Assembly (NCBI RefSeq): GCF_007859395.1
Contig: NZ_VOHD01000003.1
Span: 25,561-89,560, forward strand
Direction of reading: 5' to 3'
DNA from: Planomicrobium sp. CPCC 101110
Lineage (GTDB): Bacteria > Bacillota > Bacilli > Bacillales_A > Planococcaceae
DNA length: 64,000 nucleotides
Shown: piece by piece, positions 53,195 through 61,683 of the stretch
Numbering within the stretch: the first letter of the stretch is position 1
Layout: every line of letters begins with the position of its first letter
Made by a program: the position numbers and the translations under genes
The notes under the pieces: generated by a model
The model's database searches: none
Told to the model about the DNA's origin: nothing
Seen by the model: only the letters and a program-made list of their open reading frames with translations

Positions 53195-54024
53195 CGGCAT
53201 CGAAATTCAATAAAACAACTTATATAACTGTAGGCTTGGTCATTTTACTCGGCTTGCCCGCTGCAGCCGCAGCTTACACGTTTCTTGTTTTGAACCATGA
53301 TCCATCTTTCGTCAATCTGAACGAGAGGCTGCTGCCGATGAGTATGGAGCATCCGCTTGGCACCGACCATTTAGGGCGCGACGTATTGACCCGGATTCTG
53401 CTCGGTTCGCGGCTGACTGTCGGCTATGGTTTGCTGGCGCTTCTCATGGCCGTGGCCATCGGAGTTCCGTGCGGCATTTTGGCGGGCTTTAAAGGCGGAT
53501 TTTTAGATCGCTTTTTCATGCGTATAGCAGATGCTTTCCAGTCGTTCCCTGACACCATCGTAGCAATTGTCCTAAGCGGCTTGCTCGGTCCTGGCATTGA
53601 GAACCTGCTGATCGCCATCGTGCTAGTCAAATGGGTCAATTATGCCCGCCTCGTGCGCAGCATCGTCATTTCCGAACGCCATAAAGATTATATAACAATG
53701 GCAAAAGTGAACGGCCTAAGTCCATGGCGCATTATGTCGAAGCATCTGTTTCCTCATATCATCGGTCATGTGCTTGTATTGGCCAGTCTGGACCTTGGGA
53801 AAATCATCCTGTTGATCTCCTCATTGTCCTATATCGGCCTTGGGGCGCAGCCGCCCGCGCCTGAATGGGGAGCTATGCTGAATGATTCCCGCCCATATTT
53901 CCAATCGGTACCGTCCTTGATGGTATTTCCAGGGTTGGCCATTGTTTTTGTCGTGCTGCTTACAAATCTCCTGGGTGATTATTTGAGAGATACATTTGAT
54001 GTGAAAAAGGAATTGAGTTCATGA
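53185..54024 (+). CDS. NikC-type ABC transporter permease
   Basis: The 279-residue permease has one N-terminal helix followed by the DppC/NikC core: HPLGTDHLGRDVLTRILLGSR, DAFQSFPDTIVAIVLSG, KWVNYARLVRSIVISERHKDY and LSYIGLGAQPPAPEWGAML. It heterodimerises with the preceding permease. The ATPase start overlaps its stop by four bases. Confidence 0.9.
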   Translation: MELTASKFNKTTYITVGLVILLGLPAAAAAYTFLVLNHDPSFVNLNERLLPMSMEHPLGTDHLGRDVLTRILLGSRLTVGYGLLALLMAVAIGVPCGILAGFKGGFLDRFFMRIADAFQSFPDTIVAIVLSGLLGPGIENLLIAIVLVKWVNYARLVRSIVISERHKDYITMAKVNGLSPWRIMSKHLFPHIIGHVLVLASLDLGKIILLISSLSYIGLGAQPPAPEWGAMLNDSRPYFQSVPSLMVFPGLAIVFVVLLTNLLGDYLRDTFDVKKELSS

Positions 54025-54815
54025 GTCTTCTAACGATCAATAACTTATCGGTTGCAGCCAAAGAGCTGGAGCTTGTCAAAAAAATCTCTTTTGAAATCGG
54101 AGAAGGGGAATGGATGGCTGTTGTCGGCCAAAGCGGGAGCGGCAAAAGCGTCACCGCGTCAGCCATCGGCCAATTGCTTGGACCGAATTTAAAAGCCGAA
54201 GGAGAAGTGATGTACAAAGGGAGAAACTTGCTGGCTGTGCCTGCCAAAGAAATGCGCAAAATACGCGGCAGGAACCTCTCGTACATCTTTCAGGACTACC
54301 AAGGGTCGTTTACTCCTTTTATGACAATCGGCAGCCATTTTGACGAATATCAAAAGACACATCTTAAACTGTCAAAAAAGGACAGAAGAGAACAAGCACA
54401 AGAAGCCTTAGTATCTGTCGGGTTAAAGCCGGAATTGTATCGCCGCTATCCTTTCCAATTGAGCGGAGGCCAGCTTCAGCGTGTGTCGATTGCGCTGGCG
54501 CTGCTGCTGAAGCCGGATATTCTGATTGCGGACGAACCCACAACAGCGTTGGACAGCATATCATCATTCAAAATTCTGGCGCTCCTGTCGGATTTGCAAA
54601 AGCAGACAGGCTGCTCGATTTTATTCATCACGCACGATTTGCGTCATGTGAAAAATTATGCGGACCGCATTGTGGTGATGAAAGAAGGGGGAATTGTTGA
54701 ACAGGGGAGGAAGGAACAGATATTGAATCAGCCCAAGCATCCATATACCAAACTGCTGATTGAAGCTGCCCCCATCCTCAAATCACCACTATCTTCTCCG
54801 GAGGTTGCGAAATGA
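54021..54815 (+). CDS. NikD/OppD-type ABC transporter ATP-binding protein
   Basis: The 264-residue ATPase has Walker A GQSGSGKSVTASAIG near 39, Q-loop IFQDYQGSF, signature LSGGQLQRVSIALAL, Walker B ILIADEPTTALD and switch His in ITHDLRHV. The C-terminal extension is short and ends before the Fe-S type Cys cluster of some OppD proteins. Coupled by ATGA overlap to both neighbours. Confidence 0.92.
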   Translation: MSLLTINNLSVAAKELELVKKISFEIGEGEWMAVVGQSGSGKSVTASAIGQLLGPNLKAEGEVMYKGRNLLAVPAKEMRKIRGRNLSYIFQDYQGSFTPFMTIGSHFDEYQKTHLKLSKKDRREQAQEALVSVGLKPELYRRYPFQLSGGQLQRVSIALALLLKPDILIADEPTTALDSISSFKILALLSDLQKQTGCSILFITHDLRHVKNYADRIVVMKEGGIVEQGRKEQILNQPKHPYTKLLIEAAPILKSPLSSPEVAK

Positions 54816-55576
54816 GCTTATTGGAACTCAACAATGTCAGTAAAACGTATAAAAACGGAGATGCTGTGCTGAAAAACATTAACTTCTCGCTGGAGAAGAA
54901 GGAATGCGTCGGGCTTGTCGGAGAAAGCGGCTGCGGAAAAAGTACGCTGGCCCGCTGCATTTTACAGCTCGCTTCAGTAGATGAAGGCGAAATCCTGTTC
55001 AACGGCATGGCGCTGCAAAATAAGAACGAACGGAACTTAAGGGCTTACCGGAGGAATATCCAGACGGTCATGCAAAATCCAGCCACTTCGCTGAACCCCA
55101 AACTGAAGATTCGCGACTCGTTGCTCGATCCGTATTTCCAATACGGCGCCCAAGCGGCTTTAAGGCACTTTCAGTATACGAACGAAAGGGATTTCGTGAA
55201 GCAGTTGATGGAAGCGGTAGAGCTGCCCTTGGAGCTGGCCGATCGCTATCCGCATGAATTGAGCGGCGGCCAGAAACAGCGGATCACGATAGCGCGTGCC
55301 ATCAGTTTGGAGCCGGCGCTGGTTGTTTTGGATGAACCGACCTCAAGCTTGGACATCTTGTCCCAAGCTTCCATCTTGCAGCTGCTGGATGGTCTTCGGG
55401 AACAACTCGAACTATCATATTTGTTCATATCCCACGATTTGTCGGCAGTGAATGAGATGAGCCAAAAAATACTGGTCATGAAGGACGGCAGCATAGTGGA
55501 TCGCTTCAAGAAAGAAGAGCTGTTTTCGGAAAGCCGCCACAGTTACACGAAAGAATTGATTTCGCTGTATCAATAA
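54812..55576 (+). CDS. NikE/OppF-type ABC transporter ATP-binding protein
   Basis: The 254-residue second ATPase has Walker A GESGCGKSTLARCIL near 38, Q-loop VMQNPATSLNP, signature LSGGQKQRITIARAI, Walker [13 protein letters not shown] and switch His in ISHDLSAV. It completes a canonical five-gene SBP5 importer. A terminator follows 3 bases after the stop. Confidence 0.93.
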   Translation: MSLLELNNVSKTYKNGDAVLKNINFSLEKKECVGLVGESGCGKSTLARCILQLASVDEGEILFNGMALQNKNERNLRAYRRNIQTVMQNPATSLNPKLKIRDSLLDPYFQYGAQAALRHFQYTNERDFVKQLMEAVELPLELADRYPHELSGGQKQRITIARAISLEPALVVLDEPTSSLDILSQASILQLLDGLREQLELSYLFISHDLSAVNEMSQKILVMKDGSIVDRFKKEELFSESRHSYTKELISLYQ

Positions 55577-55578
55577 AT

Positions 55579-55624
55579 GAAAAAGTGCTTCCCCAATTGT
55601 AAAACTGGGGAAGCACTTTTTTTC
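55579..55624. terminator. Bidirectional terminator between the Nik-type operon and phoA
   Basis: Perfect 16-bp stem AAAAAGTGCTTCCCCA/TGGGGAAGCACTTTTT with a 10-base loop. Confidence 0.93.
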
Positions 55625-55626
55625 TA

Positions 55627-57282
55627 TTATTTTGATAGGTTGAATGCCTCTTTTGACACGAAGAAATCTTCTCCGTTATAAACCGTAACGCCTTCTAGCG
55701 TCTTAGTGGACGTCTTTTTGTTCTGTGTTACATGGGCAACGTCCTTATTGACAGGCAGCTCGATTGTCGTGTTGCTCTTTTCTGCAACAAATACCGGATT
55801 GTTTTTATCTGTCACATCAATGCGAGTCGTGTAGCCTTTCTGTTCAAAAGCTTCTTTTGCGTTAACGAACAGCTTGTCAGAAGTTTTTTCAAGATCAAAG
55901 TCCATAAACTCCGCCATTGTTTTTGCAATATCGGTATTGTCTACCAAACCGTATGGCTTAGATGGGCCGTAAGCATACAAGAAGACATCTTCGCCAGTGT
56001 GGCCGCCGGTTGTATAGCCGATATTCGCTCGCTGGGCCAGCATTTTAGTCATATCCGCCTGCAGGTTTTTCGATTCTTTCAACTTTGTGAGTTCCTCTTC
56101 AGTCAAATCATCCAGGCCATATAAAGCTGCTGCCTCTTTCAAGTTGGAGCGGTCAGATTTCAATGTCTTCAATGCTCCTTCAATTGTCATCGAAGCTTTC
56201 TTCAAAGGTTCGATATAATCGGAAACAGGAGTTTCAGGATAGCTTGAGTTTGTATTCGTATTCCCCATAGTGATTCCGCTGTTGCCGTGGTCGCTGACTG
56301 CGATAACCATCGTATTGCCATCCGCTTTCGCAAATTCCACCGCTTCTTTCACAGCGGCATCAAAAGCCAATACTTCGCTTATGATTCCGACTGTATCGTT
56401 CGCATGGGCTGCCCAGTCCACTTTGCTTCCTTCGACAAACAGGAAGAATCCATCTTCATCTTTTGACAAAGTATCAATTCCTTTTTTCGTCATTTCCGCA
56501 AGAGAAGGCTGGTCATTTTTTGTCGCTTGGCGATCAAAGTCATAAGCAAGAGCTGATGGGGCAAATGATCCCCAGAGCTTCTCGGAATCTGAATTCATAA
56601 GCTCATCTTTCGACTCAACAAAGTCGTAGCCATTTTCGTTGATGACATCAATTAGGTTTTCGCCGTCTACGCGGGCATTTTTAGTTGATCCTGGAGCCAG
56701 GGATTCTTTTCCTCCTCCAAGCACCACTTCAATTCCCTGGTAAACTTGCTGTTCAGCGATATCCTGATAATTGCTGCGGTGGGTAGCGTGGGCAGAAAAG
56801 CCTGCAGGCGTCGCGTGCTGAATCTCTGAAGTAGAGATGATTCCTGTGGATTTCCCAAGCAATTCCGCTCCCTCCAATACGTTAGCAACCGGTTTATAGA
56901 CATCTTCAGCAGCAACAGGTTCGACACCCGGCGTGTTTACGATTTTAGGAAGAAGTCCAACGACTTTATCATTCGATTTGTTTCCAGTCGCCAAAGCAGT
57001 CGCAGCTGGGGCGGAATCGGTAATTGCGGATTCTGCAGAATGCGTATGCATGCCGCCGACAAGCATGCTATCCAATGTAAGGTCTTCACCTTTATACCAT
57101 TTTGCCAGGTTGGTAGCACCGGCACTGGTTCCATCCATCACCATCATGATGACGTTGGTCGGTTCGTTTTTCTTGTTCTTTGCTTCAATAGCCGGTCCGT
57201 TCGTTGCAAGGCCTAAAGAAGAAAGGGCTACAGCGGCAGCGATCGAAACTCCAACCGCTTTCTTTTTAAAATTTCTAGTCAT
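55627..57282 (-). CDS. phoA: Secreted alkaline phosphatase
   Basis: Zinc/magnesium phosphomonoesterase. The 551 residues begin with a basic signal peptide (RNFKKKAVGVSIAAAVAL) and probable cleavage at about IEA/K. Metal Asp is in MMVMDGTSAG, the catalytic Ser is in ITDSAPAATALATG near 91, and KVDWAAHANDT, AVSDHGNSG and TTGGHTGED supply the remaining metal ligands. It is long because of a C-terminal extension with beta-rich repeats. Pho-box hexamers lie about 100 bases upstream on its strand, implying phosphate-starvation control. Confidence 0.95.
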   Translation of the reverse strand: MTRNFKKKAVGVSIAAAVALSSLGLATNGPAIEAKNKKNEPTNVIMMVMDGTSAGATNLAKWYKGEDLTLDSMLVGGMHTHSAESAITDSAPAATALATGNKSNDKVVGLLPKIVNTPGVEPVAAEDVYKPVANVLEGAELLGKSTGIISTSEIQHATPAGFSAHATHRSNYQDIAEQQVYQGIEVVLGGGKESLAPGSTKNARVDGENLIDVINENGYDFVESKDELMNSDSEKLWGSFAPSALAYDFDRQATKNDQPSLAEMTKKGIDTLSKDEDGFFLFVEGSKVDWAAHANDTVGIISEVLAFDAAVKEAVEFAKADGNTMVIAVSDHGNSGITMGNTNTNSSYPETPVSDYIEPLKKASMTIEGALKTLKSDRSNLKEAAALYGLDDLTEEELTKLKESKNLQADMTKMLAQRANIGYTTGGHTGEDVFLYAYGPSKPYGLVDNTDIAKTMAEFMDFDLEKTSDKLFVNAKEAFEQKGYTTRIDVTDKNNPVFVAEKSNTTIELPVNKDVAHVTQNKKTSTKTLEGVTVYNGEDFFVSKEAFNLSK

Positions 57283-57378
57283 TTAACATGTTCCTCCTCT
57301 GATTATGTACGATTTGTTTTACTGTTTTATATGATAGAGCATGAACATTTCACCAATATGAATTTAAAACGAAAGTTT

Positions 57379-57394
57379 TGTAAAACTTTGTAAA
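57379..57394 (-). promoter_or_regulatory. PhoP-type binding site (Pho box) of phoA
   Basis: On the minus strand two TTTACA hexamers (57394-57389 and 57384-57379) are separated by AAGT. Both fit TT[ACT]ACA and the spacing suits PhoP dimers. The remaining 366-base spacer shows no gene. Confidence 0.6.
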
Positions 57395-57648
57395 TATGGA
57401 ATGATTCAGCAGATGTCGTCTCCTGTTGGGAAGAAAATAGAAGCCATGAATTGCTATGAAAATCACTGTTTCATGAAAAAACGGATCCGGGACTGATAGT
57501 CAAATTTAACATTGTTTAAAGAATTAACTGGCAGGAAAAGTTTAAGGGGCGTCGAATCCTGAGAGAAGAGAAAAAGCTGCCAGACGGAAAGGTCATCAGA
57601 AATTGAAAAAGAATTTGTCGGTATTAATGAAGAGGAGGAGATGAAATC

Positions 57649-58068
57649 ATGAAATTGGTTCCGAAAGTGTATACCGGTGAATCAATGGACGTTTCTTTTA
57701 CCCCAGCCTTATGCATCCATGCAGCTGAATGCGTAAAAGGGCATCCCGAAGTGTTTGATACGAAACGGCGGCCATGGATTATACCGGACGAAGGAGCGGC
57801 AGACACAGTCGCGGATGTGATTGCCCGATGTCCAAGCGGCGCGCTGCAATATTTACGGAAAGACCAGAGGCCAAACGAATTGCCGGATGTGCCTGCGGTG
57901 ATTGGCCCGAACTCTTCCGGACAACTGGTGGCACGGGGAGACTTGCGTATACGCCACGAGGAAGGCGAATTGAAAACTTATCGGGCAACCCTATGCGGAT
58001 GCGGCCACTCGCACAACCAGCCATTTTGCGACAAGAGTTCGATATGCAAAGAAGGAGGGAATAATTGA
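57649..58068 (+). CDS. Fer4_19 - CDGSH iron-sulfur fusion protein
   Basis: The 139-residue protein joins two iron-sulfur modules. The N-terminal YjdI-like Fer4_19 domain has CIHAAECVKG near 22-30 and RCPSGALQY near 60. The C-terminal CDGSH-type domain has GDLRIRHEEG and the ligand set CGCGHSHNQPFCDKSS near 113-130. E. coli YjdI has only the first part. It is likely an electron-transfer or cluster-handling protein; the partner is unknown. GAGGAGGAG precedes the ATG. It overlaps the following acetyltransferase gene. Confidence 0.88.
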   Translation: MKLVPKVYTGESMDVSFTPALCIHAAECVKGHPEVFDTKRRPWIIPDEGAADTVADVIARCPSGALQYLRKDQRPNELPDVPAVIGPNSSGQLVARGDLRIRHEEGELKTYRATLCGCGHSHNQPFCDKSSICKEGGNN

Positions 58069-58343
58069 TGGAAATAAAAACCGGGGAAAATAAATTTTAT
58101 ATAGGGGAAGATGCGGCTGATACAGATGCAGAAGTCCATTATGTCCCGACTGGCCTTACCCGGATTATTGTGGACCATACGCATGTCGCTGAGAACTTGC
58201 GCGGGCAAGGGGTAGGGGAAGCATTAGTGAAAAGAGTGATTGAATATGCAAGAGAAGAGAAATTGATGATCGTCCCGCTCTGTCCGTTCGCTAAAAAACA
58301 ATTTCAGGTGCATCCGGAATACCAAGATGTTTTGGCAAAGTAA
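58068..58343 (+). CDS. YjdJ-like GNAT N-acetyltransferase
   Basis: The 91-residue compact acetyltransferase of the Gcn5-like YjdJ type has an AVH/EVHYVPTGLTRIIVDHTHV strand and the acetyl-CoA loop LRGQGVGEALVKRV, with C-terminal PLCPFAKKQF. The start is the ATG overlapping the previous stop (TGATG); the TTG at 58065 is less likely. E. coli yjdI-yjdJ has the same order, so the two proteins probably act together. Substrate unknown. Confidence 0.85.
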   Translation: MEIKTGENKFYIGEDAADTDAEVHYVPTGLTRIIVDHTHVAENLRGQGVGEALVKRVIEYAREEKLMIVPLCPFAKKQFQVHPEYQDVLAK

Positions 58344-58373
58344 CTGGCTTAAGATTGGTTCGATGCAGCAGTA

Positions 58374-58432
58374 AAAAATCTGAAACTTGAATGGGCGTCT
58401 TTGAACGTGCCAGCCAAGTTTCAGATTTTTTC
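58374..58432. terminator. Bidirectional terminator between the GNAT and LOV genes
   Basis: Perfect 16-bp stem AAAAATCTGAAACTTG/CAAGTTTCAGATTTTT with a 25-base loop. Confidence 0.9.
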
Positions 58433-58457
58433 ATGTTATTTAGTGGGATGAGGCAGA

Positions 58458-59231
58458 TTAGCCCTTGGAAAATTCAATTGCGCTTTGAACAGTAGCAAAA
58501 GTTAAGAGGGTCTTAGTCGGTTCACGCATTTCAGCAATTTCGATGGCGGCTTTTGGCGAAATGCCCGTAATGTAAAGCTTGCTTCCCATTAATCTAAGTA
58601 CATCTTGAATCATCAGCAACTGCGCAGAAAAGTAGCCCTGTTCCCAAAACACACCAGAAATATCAATAATAATATGCTGGGAATGATTGTTTTGCACATA
58701 TTCACTCAACTTCATGGTCAAGACTTCGAAGCGTTCTTTTGTCATTTCTCCTATTAACGTTACAGCACCCATAGTTTCGCTGATTGATAGAATAGGCAGC
58801 AGGAGCCGGTTGATTTCCTCATCTTTTTCAGCCAATGTTTGGCGCTGAAGATATTCCAGCGATACATCGGTTTGGGTTCCGATAAAATACAAGTGGTTCT
58901 CGGCGGTCACCGGCTTGATATTTAAGAGGTTCCAAAAAGGGCTGCCGTCCTTGCGGTAGTTTTTGAGGGTGACGGCTACACTTCCTTGGGTTTCAACGGC
59001 CCTCTTAATTTTTTCAATTGCCGATGGATCAGTATCTTTTCCCTGTAAAAAGCGGCAGTTATGCCCTAAAACTTCTTCTTGAGAATAACCCGTTAGCGCC
59101 TCAAATGTTTGATTTGTGTAAATCAATGGGTTGTCTGGCAGAGAGGGATCTGTTACAGAAGTCGCTACGCGGCTTCCATCCAGCATTGCTTCAAAAAGCG
59201 AAAGCTGAGTAGGATAGCTTAAATTTTTCAA
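58458..59231 (-). CDS. YtvA-like LOV-STAS blue-light photoreceptor
   Basis: The 257-residue protein has an N-terminal LOV domain with the photoactive-Cys signature GHNCRFLQG near 57-65 and NYRKDGSPFWN. A coiled J-alpha linker follows, then the C-terminal STAS domain (IIIDISGVFW, GAVTLIGEM). YtvA of B. subtilis feeds blue-light and stress signals into the sigma-B stressosome. I place the start at TTG 59231, eight bases after GGAG, giving a length close to YtvA; the TTG at 59270 lacks a site. Monocistronic. Confidence 0.9.
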   Translation of the reverse strand: MKNLSYPTQLSLFEAMLDGSRVATSVTDPSLPDNPLIYTNQTFEALTGYSQEEVLGHNCRFLQGKDTDPSAIEKIKRAVETQGSVAVTLKNYRKDGSPFWNLLNIKPVTAENHLYFIGTQTDVSLEYLQRQTLAEKDEEINRLLLPILSISETMGAVTLIGEMTKERFEVLTMKLSEYVQNNHSQHIIIDISGVFWEQGYFSAQLLMIQDVLRLMGSKLYITGISPKAAIEIAEMREPTKTLLTFATVQSAIEFSKG

Positions 59232-59423
59232 AAAAACAACTCCAATTTTGGCCTGGATGCAGTGGACCAAGGAAAATTAAAGAAAGCCGGAGATGGGCAT
59301 GAGTTAATTTTCCTGATGGCCCGATGTAATTGTCAGACGCTTTTTATAAGCAATTATCATTGTTCGCTTAATGGATGTGCGCATGGATAAACAGCTATTC
59401 CAATATTCCTGTATATAAAGTTA

Positions 59424-59591
59424 CTATGAAATTATACATAACTTTACAGCGCTTAACCAATCATCGCATTCTGCTGCCGGAATCTGGCCTTCCCCTTCTT
59501 CACTGAAGTTGAAAACATTGACACCCTTATCAATATGACTTATTGTTAAAGACGCGATGAGCTCGTTTGCGTAAGACGGACAAGCATTCCT
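59424..59591 (-). other. Stop-to-stop open stretch in the spacer, unrecognised
   Basis: Fifty-five codons without a usable start read in part ANELIASLTISHIDKGVNVF and AECDDWLSAVKLCIIS. The style is protein-like but no family is recognised, so it may be a gene relic. The rest of the spacer (59232-59640) shows no feature. Confidence 0.2.
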
Positions 59592-59640
59592 TTAGGGAAC
59601 ACGTTGTGGAGCGTGGCTTGGAACGCCGCAAATTATCGAG

Positions 59641-59672
59641 AACACCTTGCCTTTGGGCAAGGTGTTTTTTTG
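59641..59672 (+). terminator. Stand-alone terminator in the ytvA-oxidoreductase spacer
   Basis: Perfect 11-bp stem AACACCTTGCC/GGCAAGGTGTT with a four-base loop and T7, on the plus strand. No plus-strand gene lies upstream within 1.3 kb, which hints at a short unannotated RNA or at a lost gene. Confidence 0.85.
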
Positions 59673-59783
59673 TTTTAAGAAGTATATATAGGACAGATAG
59701 GAGACATCTTGCGTTAAAGATGAAGTTGAGGTAGGTTACAAAGGAAGAGAGTTTTAAATTATAGGATGAAAAGAGGGAATGCC

Positions 59784-60722
59784 ATGAGATTTGGAATTGT
59801 CGGAACGAATTGGATTACTGACCGTTTTATAAAAGCGGCGCAAGCGCATCCTGAGTTCAGCATCGGGGCTGTCTATTCCAGGACCGAAGAAAAGGGCAGA
59901 GAGTTTGGGGAAAGGTACGGAGTTGAAAATGTGTATACGGATATGGCGGAAATGTTCCAAAGCGGAACCGTTGACGCTGTATACATTGCCTCGCCCAATT
60001 CGTTCCACGTGGAACATAGTTTGCTTGCAATAGAGCACGGCATCCATGTTCTTTGCGAAAAGCCCGCAGTCGTTACCGTCGAAGAAATGGACCGGGTCAT
60101 TGCAGCGTCAAAGGCACATCGAGTAACCTATATGGAAGCGATGAAGTCTACGGTAACGCCGTCTTTTCTTAATCTGAAAAAGAATATAGATAAGATTGGG
60201 CAGCTTCGGCGTTTTGTTTTCCATTACAACCAATATTCTTCCCGATACGATAAATACAAAGAAGGCATTGTAGAGAATGCTTTCAAGCCGGAACTTGGGA
60301 ACGGTGCAAAGAAGGATTTGGGGGTTTACTGCATCGCACCTATCGTCCATTTGGCCGGTGAGCCGGAAGCGGTTCTGAAAAATACATATTTGTTGTCTAC
60401 CGGCGCGGATGGACAAGGCAGCATGATTTTCGATTACGACGGCGTAGAAGCGGTCATCATGTATTCCAAAATATCGGATTCTTATTTGCCGAGCGAAATC
60501 CAAGGCGAGGACGGCGTGATCGAAATCGATCGAATCAGCGACCCTAAACAAATCGTGATCAAATACAGGGACGGACAAACAGAAGATCTTTCAATTCCGC
60601 ATGAATTTGACACGATGTATTATGAGCTGGAAGAATTCATCAAGTGCGTGAACAATAAGCAAGTGGAGTCCGCCATCAATACCCATGACATCTCCAGGAA
60701 AGTCGTGAAACTGCTCCAATAA
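59784..60722 (+). CDS. Gfo/Idh/MocA family oxidoreductase
   Basis: The 312-residue NAD(P)-dependent sugar-type dehydrogenase has RFGIVGTNWITDRFIKAAQ as dinucleotide fold and the signature VLCEKPAVVTVEEMD near 95. The substrate-side residues are in KKDLGVYCIAP near 178 (Lys and Asp-Gly-Val). ATG 59784 follows AGAGGGA; the earlier ATG at 59766 precedes that site. Substrate unknown. Monocistronic. Confidence 0.9.
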   Translation: MRFGIVGTNWITDRFIKAAQAHPEFSIGAVYSRTEEKGREFGERYGVENVYTDMAEMFQSGTVDAVYIASPNSFHVEHSLLAIEHGIHVLCEKPAVVTVEEMDRVIAASKAHRVTYMEAMKSTVTPSFLNLKKNIDKIGQLRRFVFHYNQYSSRYDKYKEGIVENAFKPELGNGAKKDLGVYCIAPIVHLAGEPEAVLKNTYLLSTGADGQGSMIFDYDGVEAVIMYSKISDSYLPSEIQGEDGVIEIDRISDPKQIVIKYRDGQTEDLSIPHEFDTMYYELEEFIKCVNNKQVESAINTHDISRKVVKLLQ

Positions 60723-60746
60723 AACGGTAGTGGCGGATAAGAAAGC

Positions 60747-60779
60747 AAAGACCCTCTTCTGCAGGAAGAGGGTCTTTTT
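60747..60779. terminator. Terminator shared by the oxidoreductase and EEP genes
   Basis: Perfect 13-bp stem AAAGACCCTCTTC/GAAGAGGGTCTTT with T5. Confidence 0.9.
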
Positions 60780-60780
60780 C

Positions 60781-61572
60781 TTATGCTTCGACTTCCACTT
60801 CAACACCAAAGTGGTCAGAGACAACGGGTTTGTTGGCATTGTTAAAAATGACTTTTGAAGAAATGACCGGAAGCGGTTCGCTCATCAAAATAAGGTCGAT
60901 GCGCAGATCTTCTTTGTTGTTGTTCCAGCCGGTGATTTTTCCTTTGACGGTAATGCCTTCATCTTTGTTCCGGGCGAGAGTGTAAGTGTCATAGAGCCCA
61001 TGGGCCATCAAATAGTCGTAGCCTTCTCCGGTTGAAAAAGCGTTGTTGTTGAAGTCGCCTAAAAGAAAGAAAGGCTCTTTCTTGTTCACTTGCTGGAAAA
61101 GAAAATCCGCCTGCTGCCTGAAAGGTTCTTCCACATCGTGCCACCAGCCTGTATGGCAGGAGTAAAAAGAGATAGGGCTGCCGTTATACTCAATTTTTGC
61201 CCCGACAATTTTCCGGGTTTTCCAGACACCCGGATCGATGCCTTTGCTGACGAAGAAAGAGTGTTCTTCTATGATTGGATGCTTTGTTAAAACAGCTAAA
61301 CCTTCTTCATATTTACCGGAGGTGAAATGGGAAAAATCCCATACGAGTGAATAATCGGCTATACCAAGTTTTTCTAACTGCTGCAGCAAAACAATTGCAT
61401 AGTTATCTTGTGTAAGGGTTTTGGTGATCCGCTGTTCCTTAATGGATTGGTTGACTTCCTGCAATGCAATCACGTCGTATGATTTTTCTTTGATGGCTTG
61501 GGCCAGGTGGGCGATTTTTTCAAGTTGGTTATCCTCCAGCCAAGCATGGCAGTTCAACGTGAGCAGTTTCAT
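60781..61572 (-). CDS. Endonuclease/exonuclease/phosphatase (EEP) family protein
   Basis: The 263-residue EEP-fold hydrolase has LLTLNCHAWLE, VIALQEVNQS (metal Glu), SCHTGWWHD, LLGDFNNN (metal Asp and Asn), and VSDHFGVEVEV (catalytic Asp-His). It resembles sphingomyelinase-like/YhcR-type phosphodiesterases, but no signal peptide is seen. The third in-frame ATG (61572) has GAGAGG nine bases upstream; 61581 and 61578 lie too close. It lies 110 bases downstream of ptsG. Substrate unknown. Confidence 0.85.
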   Translation of the reverse strand: MKLLTLNCHAWLEDNQLEKIAHLAQAIKEKSYDVIALQEVNQSIKEQRITKTLTQDNYAIVLLQQLEKLGIADYSLVWDFSHFTSGKYEEGLAVLTKHPIIEEHSFFVSKGIDPGVWKTRKIVGAKIEYNGSPISFYSCHTGWWHDVEEPFRQQADFLFQQVNKKEPFFLLGDFNNNAFSTGEGYDYLMAHGLYDTYTLARNKDEGITVKGKITGWNNNKEDLRIDLILMSEPLPVISSKVIFNNANKPVVSDHFGVEVEVEA

Positions 61573-61624
61573 ATTCATCATCCTCTCTATCTTTATGGCA
61601 AGCTCATTTTCGGTTCAGATTAAG

Positions 61625-61670
61625 AAAAGCCCGGCTAACAGCGAAGTGAATTCGCGGAAAGCCGGGCTTT
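61625..61670 (-). terminator. Terminator of ptsG
   Basis: AAAGCCCGGCT/AGCCGGGCTTT perfect 11-bp arms with an inner CCGCGAATTC...GCTG segment, followed on the minus strand by TCTTAA. It separates ptsG from the EEP gene. Confidence 0.8.
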
Positions 61671-61683
61671 GAAAGTTGAAAAC

